Shown here: positions 54,252 to 63,462 of the stretch, piece by piece
Numbering within the stretch: the stretch's first letter is position 1
Layout of the letters: each line of letters starts with the position of its first letter
Source: Nematostella vectensis
Taxonomy: Eukaryota; Cnidaria; Anthozoa; Actiniaria; Edwardsiidae
Direction: 5' to 3'
Length of the DNA: 64,000 nucleotides
Assembly: GCF_932526225.1 (NCBI RefSeq)
Contig: NC_064040.1
Location: 11,942,856-12,006,855, forward strand
The notes under the pieces: generated by a model
What the model was told of the DNA's origin: nothing
The model's input: the letters and a program-made list of their open reading frames with translations, nothing else
The model's database searches: none
Translations under genes and position numbers: made by a program

Positions 54252-54285
54252 TTATTTTAAGAAAAGAGAGATAATCTTTAAATGA
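54252..54285. promoter_or_regulatory. Bidirectional promoter region between capsid and integrase genes
   Basis: The minus-strand box TCATTTAAAGATTATC (TTTAAA 34 bases from the capsid ATG) overlaps the integrase ATG at 54282. On the plus strand ATTTTAAGA lies about 24 bases before the integrase ATG. Confidence 0.6.
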
Positions 54286-55274
54286 GTAACGAAAGCAGGT
54301 TATCAAAAATATACTATTCCACCGATGGATACTGGAAAGGGTATTCAGCTATTTCTAAGTTAGCTAGTGTCGCTAAAGTCAGTGAAGCCGAGGCTAAGAG
54401 GTGGCTTGAAAAACAGGCGTTGTGGCAGATCTATCTCCCAGCTCCAAAGTATGTCCCCAGACCGCATTGGACTGTGAATAAACCTAATCAGATTCACCAA
54501 GCCGATCTGTTGTTTATGCCCCACGATAACGTAGGCAGAAAAACCTACCGTTACGCGTTGGTCGTGATTGATATTGCCTCGAGATATAAAGACGCAGAAG
54601 CACTGACTACCAAGGATTCGAGTGGAATTGCTAAAGGGTTTGAAAAGATATACTCCAGAAAACTTAAATGGCCTCATACGGTGATTGTCGATCCGGGGAC
54701 AGAATTTAGGGGAGAGGTAACGAAGATTATGAAAAAGAAGGGTGTCACCATCCAGCGAAGCGAGGCTGGGAACCATCGCGCACAGGCTTTTGTCGAACGC
54801 GCCAATAGAACACTGGCGGAGAGGTTGTTTTCTCATCAGTATGCTCAAGAAATGATTAGCGATGATCGGTCCAGAGTTTGGGTGAAACGATTGCCAGGTG
54901 TCTTGAAAACTCTGAATAGTCAACCCATAAGAATTACTAGCAAAGAGCCTGCAAAATCTATTGGTTTGAAAGAGGTTGATATTGACCCTCCAACGTATAA
55001 GCGGCCTGTTGGACTTGATGAAGTTAGACTACCACCAGGGGTTAGAGTTAGATATCTGTTAGCTCCTGGAGAAGAGGAAGGAGGTGAACGCAGACGAGCC
55101 ACAGATCCTATTTGGAGTTTAAAAGTGTTTGATCTATCACGCAGTGTTGTTTCAGTTGGACAGCCTGTGTTGTACTACCTCTCCGAAGGCGCTCCAAGGA
55201 GGTCGTTCGTTAGGGAAGAACTTCAAGTCGTCCCTGAAGATACTGAGCCACCACCTAATAGCGTTCTGAAATGA
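54282..55274 (+). CDS. Polinton integrase (retrovirus-type DDE, rve family)
   Basis: A 330-aa protein. The catalytic core shows the first Asp in QADLLFM (about residue 74), the second in VDPGTEF (about 146) and the Glu in RAQAFVER, 34 residues on, giving the DDE triad of retroviral-type integrases. The C-terminal part has an SH3/chromo-like stretch (WSLKVFDLSR...GQPVLYYLSEGAPRRSFVREEL). No HHCC zinc motif is apparent at the N-terminus. It would bind the element ends and join them to target DNA, producing the short target duplication. Its 3' end overlaps that of polB by 52 bp in convergent orientation. Confidence 0.94.
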   Translation: MSNESRLSKIYYSTDGYWKGYSAISKLASVAKVSEAEAKRWLEKQALWQIYLPAPKYVPRPHWTVNKPNQIHQADLLFMPHDNVGRKTYRYALVVIDIASRYKDAEALTTKDSSGIAKGFEKIYSRKLKWPHTVIVDPGTEFRGEVTKIMKKKGVTIQRSEAGNHRAQAFVERANRTLAERLFSHQYAQEMISDDRSRVWVKRLPGVLKTLNSQPIRITSKEPAKSIGLKEVDIDPPTYKRPVGLDEVRLPPGVRVRYLLAPGEEEGGERRRATDPIWSLKVFDLSRSVVSVGQPVLYYLSEGAPRRSFVREELQVVPEDTEPPPNSVLK

Positions 55275-58200
55275 CCGTGAGCGAAGGTGTGAATACCATC
55301 ATCACAGATGACCCGTTTATCATCCTCATGAGATAGAGCGACCTTGTTCACCGTTTCAGTGTAAACATCATGCTTATGACTTCTGATGACATTCATAAGT
55401 CTCATCTGAGGTTTCTTACCAAATAAGCAATCCTTGTAGTCATCGAAACCGATGCTCTTCTTGACGACTGCTCTCTTGACGCCCTTGCATTTCTTTTCTT
55501 CTTTACCTTCATCCATCTTGTACGAGTAAAGTTTGGCCCTCAGTCCTACAAATTCTGTGATTTGCTGACCCCCAGCCTCATCTTTAAACATTCCGATGAC
55601 TTTCTTGTTCACACCCACCTCAATACCAGATGGGTGACCCTTCGGAAAGTTGCTGGTGTCGAACATGGACCTCACATCCCCGCTGATGTCCTCGTAAAAG
55701 TCTTTCGTCTCGATCTCATACATCAGGCTGTCAGTATCAGTGAATAAGAGCTTTGCATCCTCACCGTACTTGAGCTTGACGAAGTTGTAGTGGAAATCGT
55801 ACATGAGCGTCTTACTCAGGTCCAGAATGGACATGCCCAAGTAGACAGGCTTGTTGAAGATCAGCTTTGTCTTCTTCATGTGGATGGCGGCTAGATTCTC
55901 GCAAAAGATGGTGCGATGTTGATAGTTCGGCTTTGATATGAGCTTCTTGGCCTGCTTCTCGTCCGTCACCAACCGAATGTCCACCCTGTTCCTAATGTTC
56001 TCCATAGTCTTACCAAAGACGGAGTTGTTCATTAACTTGAAAAAATCTTTCTCAAAATCGTTTGTCGCCTTGGCTCTCAGATCGGTGTTCAAGTCAATGT
56101 AGGGCTCCAGCCAAGCAGACTCCTCAAAAGTGACACCCCTGTGAATCTTGGTGACTTTTAGCCCAAAACTCACATAAAGTCTCAGAGTCTCATGGTGGAT
56201 AACGTACTTTGTCTTGTCGTTAAGGTTGGGGACCAACTTGTCCACATTGCCTAGCCCGATAGATTCCGGGGCTAGTGGGTAATCGTTGTGTAAGTCATGT
56301 AGGTGGTGAGGGTACTCCAAGTCAACCTCCAGAATGCATGGGCGGTCTCTCCAACCTGACAGCTCTTGGTCACCCATCCACCTGAAACCGTGAGTCGGTA
56401 AAGGGTTGCTCATCGCCCAGCCATACAAATTGTTAGCATCAAGGTAGGTGATATATTTTGTGGGTAGGTCAGGGTCATACTCCTTCATGTAAGGGTTATT
56501 TGCTTCCCCATGTCTGTTGCTTATCATGGAGACACCCCCACGGATGCCCTTCTCAATCATGAGCAACATGTCATAGTCCGTTAGAAGCTCTAGCCTCACC
56601 TTGGTGGTCTTCAACGCTGCATCCCAAGCCAACCCTGGCGCTGTGTAGTACCAAGCGGGGTCCAGACCGTAATTCTTGAGACAAACGTCCCTAAAGTTCT
56701 CGAAAACGTCAGCTAAAAGCAACACATCCGACTCTAGGTACAGATTGTGGTAATCCCTCATGGTCCCCATCCCAAAGACCTCCCACACTCTCCGCGCGTG
56801 CAGGTGATCCTCCTCCGATATGTCGGTGTCGTTGAGTTTGGAGTGGAATGCCTCTCTCTGTGGGAGCTGTGTTGCGTCGAGCTTGCTAAAGCCGTCGAAC
56901 CAGTCGTAAGGGAAAACACCCTTCCTCAACAACAGCTGGAGCTCCTCCCCCTCATAGTACTCCGCCAGGTTTTTGAAGCACTCCCTTGACATATTACCCA
57001 CTAGACTGTCGAGACTGGCCGACATAAACCTGAAACTGTCGATAAATCTGATATCACGTTTAACATCAACCTTGTTGCCCTCCTTGTTCGTGAAACTGTC
57101 GACTACAATCTGTTTTGTGAAAGAAATATACTTTTCCTCGTTATTAGGTATACAGTTTATTTTACCTTCCGATGTACCAAGGTTCTTGATAAATAGATGG
57201 CTGTCGTACCCAGACAGATTGTGAAAGATAACAGGAAAGAACTTTGGAATTTTGTGATCTAAGTTGCACGCGTTGTGAGCAGCACCTCTGTACTTCCCTG
57301 TAAGGTGGCAATGGTCCAAAACCTTGTCTTCCCCTAATCCACCCTCACAGATGTGGCAGTGAGTGGCGTCGTTATAGGCGATTTTGTCCTTCGGAGTCAT
57401 TTTCACCTTCTTAGGGAACCTGAACTTATCGTAAATTTTCTTAATGTCTGACTCCAAAGACTCTACGAAAAGCTGTGGGATATCTTCGTCTGGAGATTCA
57501 GCTGTGTATCGTACAAGCTCGGGTGGGGATATATCTCCGTCGAAACACTTGATGAGATAGCAGAAACCAGACGGTTTGTGTTTCTGGTATTGCTTAGTGA
57601 AGCTTTTACTCCCATCTGGGGAGCATGTGTCTATATTCTCTGTGAAGCTCTCAAAGTCGGCATAGACAACAAAGGGGACACGCATTTTTCTGTTGTAGTT
57701 TTTGAATTTAATGTGGGGTAGATTTCCATCCTTATCTATCTTAGGCATCTCTATTCCAACCGCTTCATGATTGCCGCAGCATTCAGAATGTTTTTCTAAT
57801 GATTGTTTGCACCGAAACGAGTTCAGACATCTACAGCATAAAAAACGAGTATGATGAAACTCATCAATTTGAGTAGATACTAATCTCATCATATTCTTTA
57901 TCCAGCAGTAATGATTCGTCTCATCATCCGAGATGAGAAGTAAGTTGATTGCATTATCTGGATCCTTCTCGCTGATTCTCAATGGATATACTTTGGTTTC
58001 GTATCCAAACACATTAACCGTATACTGGTTCTGTTTCTCGAACTTGTCAATCTGTTTTAGTGAGACGGGGAACTCTATCCCTGACCAGTCGAATTTCCCA
58101 GAGTTCTCTATCATTTGTTTACTGAGCCTTTGAGGATCTTTCTCCCTAGGATACACAGCAGAGGTTACTGCCCACTTGAAACATTCGTGATCATTCTCGT

Positions 58201-59131
58201 TCTTAACATTGATGATCGCCTTCTTAGACGCTAGTTTCGGCGGCAGCGGAATATAGGAAGACCCAGAAAGCGGTTCAAAGGGATCTATGTTGATGTCAAA
58301 GTATTCCACTTGGTCAAACTGCCATCCGGAGCCTTGCTTCTGGAACAGCTCAACTAATCCGAGTAAATAATTTGTCATCGTATCGAACAAATCAGAGAGA
58401 TCAGTCGACTCTGTCACAATCTCGGGCTTTTCTGTATGAAAATATCCCAGTTCTTCTTCGATCTGAGCTGTAGCCGGATCCTCTTTTATAAACCCGCAAG
58501 TAAAGATAAACTTCACTTTGATAGGCTTTTTTTGTTGACTGATGAGCTCTAAGACTTTCGGTTTGATTCTGGCGATGAATGTCTTGGGGTCGTAACCTCT
58601 CTGCCCGGCTATTCCGTGGGTTTTAAGATACCCCTTCAACGCCGTCTGTTGTTCCTTGGGTGTGAAGCGATCTTCCACCTCCTCGTGTAGACGCTTAATC
58701 CTCTCCTTCAGACGTTTGACCCGTTTATCTGCAGCCTCTTTGACGGTCTTTTTGACGGGCTCGGGGACATAAGATAGTATCCAATCCGCAAACTTGTCTA
58801 ACTCGCTCTTGATCGAGTTGGCCGCCCTGTTTGCAAAATGCTTGAGTGATTGGACGCGGGAACTCCGTGGGGGTTGGGAGGGTTTTAGAATAGGGACATT
58901 AATCTCAGGTATCGGGCCGTCGAGAATACTCTCCGACGTGTTGGACGGGGTAATGCGGGGTGGTCGTGGCAGCCCTTTGACAAGTTTGGGTAAAGGAACC
59001 CGTCGGGGTGGTGGTGGTGGTGACGTGCTGGTCAGCGCTCCGACGAGTTCGTCTCTCCGCATCCAGTAATATCTTGGGATACCCCGCTCCTTGGCGAGGG
59101 CTTTCAGATCTTTCACCTTCAGGTTCTCCAT
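55223..59131 (-). CDS. Polinton protein-primed family B DNA polymerase with SAP-like and endonuclease VII-like modules
   Basis: About 1302 aa from MENLKV at 59131; this ATG is 27 bases from the TTTAAA box as in sister genes, whereas the ATG at 59149 is only 9 away. Residue positions here count from 59149. A SAP-like helix pair (about 9-40) is followed by a Pro-rich linker with GPIPEINVPILKP, a region with ECFKW (about 321) and NHYCWIKN (about 413), and a Cys/His finger (FLCCRC...KHSECC). Exonuclease motifs are YADFESF (about 496) and YLESDVLLLADVF. An endonuclease VII-like zinc module, CHIC...VLDHCHLTGKYRGAAH.ACN, lies at about 595-630. Polymerase motifs A (YLDANNLYGWAM, about 900), B (NNSVFGKT, about 1042) and C (FTDTDSL, about 1137) are intact. 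It replicates the element with a protein primer in the known family. Confidence 0.95.
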   Translation of the reverse strand: MENLKVKDLKALAKERGIPRYYWMRRDELVGALTSTSPPPPPRRVPLPKLVKGLPRPPRITPSNTSESILDGPIPEINVPILKPSQPPRSSRVQSLKHFANRAANSIKSELDKFADWILSYVPEPVKKTVKEAADKRVKRLKERIKRLHEEVEDRFTPKEQQTALKGYLKTHGIAGQRGYDPKTFIARIKPKVLELISQQKKPIKVKFIFTCGFIKEDPATAQIEEELGYFHTEKPEIVTESTDLSDLFDTMTNYLLGLVELFQKQGSGWQFDQVEYFDINIDPFEPLSGSSYIPLPPKLASKKAIINVKNENDHECFKWAVTSAVYPREKDPQRLSKQMIENSGKFDWSGIEFPVSLKQIDKFEKQNQYTVNVFGYETKVYPLRISEKDPDNAINLLLISDDETNHYCWIKNMMRLVSTQIDEFHHTRFLCCRCLNSFRCKQSLEKHSECCGNHEAVGIEMPKIDKDGNLPHIKFKNYNRKMRVPFVVYADFESFTENIDTCSPDGSKSFTKQYQKHKPSGFCYLIKCFDGDISPPELVRYTAESPDEDIPQLFVESLESDIKKIYDKFRFPKKVKMTPKDKIAYNDATHCHICEGGLGEDKVLDHCHLTGKYRGAAHNACNLDHKIPKFFPVIFHNLSGYDSHLFIKNLGTSEGKINCIPNNEEKYISFTKQIVVDSFTNKEGNKVDVKRDIRFIDSFRFMSASLDSLVGNMSRECFKNLAEYYEGEELQLLLRKGVFPYDWFDGFSKLDATQLPQREAFHSKLNDTDISEEDHLHARRVWEVFGMGTMRDYHNLYLESDVLLLADVFENFRDVCLKNYGLDPAWYYTAPGLAWDAALKTTKVRLELLTDYDMLLMIEKGIRGGVSMISNRHGEANNPYMKEYDPDLPTKYITYLDANNLYGWAMSNPLPTHGFRWMGDQELSGWRDRPCILEVDLEYPHHLHDLHNDYPLAPESIGLGNVDKLVPNLNDKTKYVIHHETLRLYVSFGLKVTKIHRGVTFEESAWLEPYIDLNTDLRAKATNDFEKDFFKLMNNSVFGKTMENIRNRVDIRLVTDEKQAKKLISKPNYQHRTIFCENLAAIHMKKTKLIFNKPVYLGMSILDLSKTLMYDFHYNFVKLKYGEDAKLLFTDTDSLMYEIETKDFYEDISGDVRSMFDTSNFPKGHPSGIEVGVNKKVIGMFKDEAGGQQITEFVGLRAKLYSYKMDEGKEEKKCKGVKRAVVKKSIGFDDYKDCLFGKKPQMRLMNVIRSHKHDVYTETVNKVALSHEDDKRVICDDGIHTFAHGHFRTLLGGGSVSSGTT

Positions 59132-59147
59132 TTCTATCAAACCAGCC

Positions 59148-59167
59148 ATGTCTTTAAACCACTTTTC
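59148..59167 (-). promoter_or_regulatory. Promoter box of polB
   Basis: Minus strand AAAAGTGGTTTAAAGACATG; same class as the boxes of the TFIIB-like and ankyrin genes. Confidence 0.75.
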
Positions 59168-59190
59168 AAAAGCTTTTTTAGATGTAAGGC

Positions 59191-59691
59191 TGAGAGGCTA
59201 GCCCCCTCGAGCTCCCCCTAGATGCGACACGTGACAAAGTGATTGACAGGTGGGCTTGGCTATCACGTGACAAAGTGATTGACAGGTTCTTGACAAAGTG
59301 ATTGACAGGTTCTTGACAAAGTGATTGACAGGTTTTTGACAAAATGATTGACAGGTTCTTGACAAAGTGATTGACAGGTTTTTGACAAAATGATTGACAG
59401 GTTTTTGACAAAATGATTGACAGGTTTTCGACAAAATGATTGACAGGTTTTCGACAAAATGATTGACAGGTGGGCGTGGCTATCACGTGACAAAATGATT
59501 GACAGGTGGGCGTGGCTATCACGTGACAAAGTGATTGACAGGTGGGCGTGGTCGTGCAAGAGATCTCTGGCAAACTCGCGCATGCGCAGGTCGCGAGGCT
59601 TGGCGGAGGTGCGCGGAGACTTTCGCGCCATTTTGGAATGAAATTTGGGGAGATCAAAAAGTTGCGCCAGCTGCGCCAAAACACTACTACT
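59191..59691 (-). repeat. Right terminal inverted repeat of the Polinton
   Basis: The inverse of 43151-43642, with its own set of CCTGTCAATCA.TTTGTCA units; more units here carry ATTTTG and TTTTTGAC or TTTTCGAC variants than on the left, so the two arrays have diverged while the outer 160 bp remain nearly identical. Confidence 0.93.
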
Positions 59692-61922
59692 ACTCTTAAA
59701 ACCCACTTCAATATCCGTTGTAAAAACCGCCTTTGCAAAAAGAAAATAAAGCGTGGTATTTTACATAATTCTCCTTGATAAAATTGGAATTATTATACCT
59801 TGTAATGAATTACCAAAATAATATCACAAAAGCAGAATGAATTATAGACTTATTTTGTTCTGAACTTCGGTTTTTATGTGGTTATATAAAGCGCTCTTTT
59901 TAGTTTTACGTTTGTAGTCAATCTATCGACAACTATAAATAAGAATGAGAATAACACAAATATTATTGATACTAAGTTTTATTTAGATTAAAGAATGATT
60001 TCATTCTCAAATATTGCTCTATGAATCACTCGCAAACAAAACCTTTTTTTAATGGTTGAGTCAAATACACAAAATATATCTTTATTCCTTTATATTTTGT
60101 CACTCTCATCGTGATAAGAAAATGAGACCAAGAACTCTGCCTGATAAAAAATATCAAAAAGATTTATCTCCTAAAAAGCTACACCCAAATACACCATAGG
60201 CTCCCTAAGTGCTTAAGGTGTAATCCAGCTACAAATGGGAAATGCAGCTTATTTACGATGCAAATGACAAATGTATTATTTAAAAGTATTTTCTTAGGCA
60301 AGCTTAAAAAATGATTTATATATAAAAACAAACAACAATTTAATAATTTGGGTAGAATTAATGAGCAATGCTACCACCATTTGATGATTTTAGAACGGGT
60401 CACTCGTTTCATTATGTTTGAAGTGTCGATGTTCCTTTTCACTAAGAATTGGTTGTTCAAACTTTTTTCAAAATTTTTTGGCCTGGTTGAGGTTTATTTT
60501 CAGATTTTCGTTGTGGACCCGTCAGATATTAACGCCATTTCCAAGAAGCTATTCATTGTGATGCAGTATGTTTTATAATTATATGATACTTAAGTCCATT
60601 TAAAAACTATAGTTTCCGGGGGTACCCTGCTAGCAAAGTATTCTTCCTGTTTGTTTCTATCAGTTCACTTATCCGTGTCGCGCCTTATTTCGCGGTCTCG
60701 GAAAAGGGGGGTGGGGAGTTTCTGGTAAAAAACGGTTCGAGTATGAATATATTCCGGAACTTTCAGTTATATCAATGTAGAAAATTATGGGTACCCTGTG
60801 CAGGAAAGGGACTGAAACTACTTATTTCAAAATGGCGGACGGTGAAGACCTTCTTGGTCAATTCTTGTTTTGAATTGTGTTTTTCTTGATAGCATGGATA
60901 GATAAGGAGAGAAGTGAAGTCGTAAGTGGTTATCCTTTTCTCAAATTTGTCATATTACGTGGGGTATATTATTTACTTATACAGCGCGCTGTTTTCTTTG
61001 ACTGAGTTGTAACACGAACTGTAAACGTGTAAGCGTGTATAATGTGCCACAAGTTTCCTTCCAAGAGGATCTAAAATATTTATATGGATCCATACAACAA
61101 TTACATGAAAGAGCAGTAAAATATATGATATCGAAGGGGGAGGGGGGGGGGGGGGTAAATGCCTTATCCAAGAGGATCTAGCAAATATATGCCAACTCTT
61201 TCAGTTTTCAGGCTTAATCTCTCTTGGCAAAGCTACACATCAACTTGAACAAGGAACCTCTGAAAAACATGTATTTACACAGCAATGACTAAAGCAAATC
61301 AGTGCTGCATGCTACCACCAATTCAAAGTCCAATAAACGTTGGTTAATTATCATGTGAGAATCACAGCTTTCTGATGTAAACTTCATAACAAGCAGGATT
61401 CTGATGGGCCATGATGTGCATTGTAGCATTTCTTTGCCAGGCTGGTTGGCTAGTGATGTTTGTGACAATCGGATGGCATGTCTCTTTTATTCTTTTTGGA
61501 TTACTTCACAAAACTTTCAAGGTGGCAATGACAGTACCCATTCCACTGTATATAACTCCCATGTAAATATCTAGGTTCTCCAAAGGGGCTGTTTATATGA
61601 AGTACAATCTTGCCATTGGAAGTTATGCCAATATGCATTTTCAAGGTGGGCTACAGGCCATATATAGATCCATAGGTGCACTGCGCACCATAAACCAAGT
61701 GAGACAGAATACACAGAGGGTTGCACAGGGTTTGCACACTCTTCCTTGGCCATCAGACGCTATCCCACCCAAATGTACCTATGACTGCGCTCCCCACTTC
61801 AGCGAAACCTGTGTGCGCACCTGTTGGATTTCTCGATAGCGGGCATGGTTAAAAACTGCAATGGCTCCATACAATGATATACCAAATTACTAATTTCTCC
61901 TACTTTATTTGAACACTTTCAG
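59692..61922. other. Gene-free stretch right of the Polinton, with possible first exon of the next gene
   Basis: AT-rich sequence without recognised genes or large repeats, and a G-run at about 61138-61156. At about 60832-60921 a segment with ATGGCGGACGG ends in a good donor (GTC|GTAAGT at 60922) and could be a 5' UTR exon of the gene starting at 61923. That link is a guess. ORFs around 61571-61839 have no recognisable character. Confidence 0.4.
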
Positions 61923-63462
61923 ATGGGTGCTAGTTTAACAGCCCTTCGATTCCTCCCAAAAAACAGCAAGTCTTATCAAGAAGCCATAGATATCTGGGAC
62001 TTGTACTGTATGACCTACTACTATAGACACTGTGGGGGTCAAAATGTAAAGATGTCTCCCCCTGATCCTCTAGAGTTTGATAAGCAATATCAGGAGGTCC
62101 ATGCATGTGTGACAAAACAGGCAAGTACAGTACCCCTACCAAAAATCAAACACTTTATTTACATTATAACATGCAGTGAAAGTAATATTGTTGTTCAATT
62201 AATTTTTAACTTTTGTTTCATCTTGGACATTTTCCACCTTTTTTAAGACAAATTGCCCATTGATAAAAACAAGGCTATAAATTGTTTACTTTTAAGTGTA
62301 AGCGAACACATGCAAAAAGCTGTGCTTTTATCTAGAACAATGTGCTTGTGCCGCCTCAAGCTGATACAATATACATATGTGTGAGTGACAGCAGGGCAGA
62401 AACAAGGGGTGGGGTACTGGGGGCATGTGCCCCTTCCCCAATATTTTTTTTATAATAAGTGAATGACTAGAGGTATAGCAGAGACAAATGTCCACTGTGT
62501 TTAAAGTGAATGGTAAATTTTCTATTTTGTTCCAGCAACATTCTTATTTCACCAATTTATAAAAAAAGCGAGATCAAATAACATTATTCTTGGCAGCATC
62601 ATTTTGCTGAAATGAGTGTGTTCTGGCACTTTGTTTAAAACTCTAATAATGCTGGCACTGTATATTATATAAGGATATGCTGCAATAAGGCTATTTTTCT
62701 GAGGTTGTAAGATCAGGCTTTAAGATCAAACTTCTTATTTCCAAATCTGAGGTTCAAAAATAAAAACGTAAAACTAAGATCTTCATTTGAATGCTGCCTG
62801 TTTTTTACCCTGTTTGAACATTAATAAAATGTGTAAATAAATAAAATAATAAATTAAATGGTAAAAGAAATAATTGTTTTGTCTAGGTTATACAGCTTCT
62901 GAGAAACCTACAAAGTGAAAGCAAACAAAGTTTCTCACTGTCAATCAAGCCATCAACCATTCAGCACCCAGAGGCCGGTGAGGGTAAGTAACTCAGGACC
63001 AGCATAGTGAATGTCAATCAGTCAATCACTTGTTTTTGTTTACATTTGATAATACAACAGTCTGTAGGCAAGAAATTTCAAAATAACCTTCCACAATGAA
63101 AGTCTGATAGTTTATTAATGGTATTTGATTGAAAATATCTCAGTTAACCATATGACACACTAGGGGATTATACATAAGTGAATTTCAATCGTCAGCTGTA
63201 AATCTCCAGGTCTGTTTGCTTCCGAGGTGGTGAATTTGCTGGTATCTAGAGGTCTGATTCAATGGTGATTGAACTCGCTCATGCAAGCATCCAAAATCAC
63301 CTAGTGTGTCGTAGGCTTTAGTTGCTTGACTGAGTTGATGGAAATGGATGCTCTTGTAGTGCGCCATCTATGTGTTGTTTTACACTCATTGTGTTTTCAG
63401 GAGTATTTCTAGATGGTTCGGCTGTACCTGGGACTGTTGTAATGTTTCACCCTGGCCTTGTG
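61923..63462 (+). CDS. 5' part of an intron-containing gene, possibly a SET-domain protein (SETD9-like)
   Basis: Three exons join in frame: 61923-62120 (MGASLTALRFLPKNSK... to ACVTKQ), 62887-62983 (VIQLLRNLQSES...EAGE) and 63401 to about 63462 (GVFLDGSAVPGTVVMFHPGLV). Exon lengths of 198 and 97 fit phases 0 and 1. The first ATG follows directly after an acceptor, so a non-coding exon precedes it. The first donor is GC (GCAAGT at 62121). The string G.GVF....VP.GTVV...PG resembles the opening of a SET domain as in SETD9, but too little is present to be sure. The donor of the third exon is weak (GTTAGA), and the rest lies beyond the window. Confidence 0.5.
62121..62122 (+). other. GC 5' splice site
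   Basis: AAACAG|GCAAGT at the end of the first coding exon of the SET-like gene; the protein reads on in frame from the acceptor at 62885-62886. Confidence 0.65.
63155..63313. mobile_element. Possible MITE in an intron of the SET-like gene
   Basis: ACACACTAGG at the left and CCTAGTGTGT at the right are inverted, with partial inverted similarity inward (TTTCAATCG and GGTGATTGAA). Confidence 0.5.

Larger units (their letters stand above)
43151..59691. mobile_element. Complete Polinton/Maverick (adintovirus-like) element, about 16.5 kb
   Basis: The termini are inverted copies beginning AGTAGTAGTGTTTTGGCGCA at 43151 and ending with its inverse at 59691. ACTCT occurs on both sides (43146-43150 and 59692-59696), a 5-bp target duplication (6 bp is usual; the sixth base is ambiguous). 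Inside are uninterrupted genes for PolB, integrase, packaging ATPase, major capsid and probable penton, which together define Polintons. It is visibly more GC-rich than the flanks. The intact ORFs suggest recent insertion and possible ability to form virions. No adenain-like protease was found, and extra genes lie at the left end. Confidence 0.97.

Noticed and set aside
54282-55274. Retroviral or LTR retrotransposon integrase
   Set aside because: No reverse transcriptase, gag or LTRs are present; gene neighbours and terminal repeats identify a Polinton.
61571-61839. Opposite-strand ORFs (QGGLQAIYRSIGALRT... and ...WIYIWPVAHLENAYW)
   Set aside because: No protein family or splice signals; neither connects in frame to the exon at 61923.
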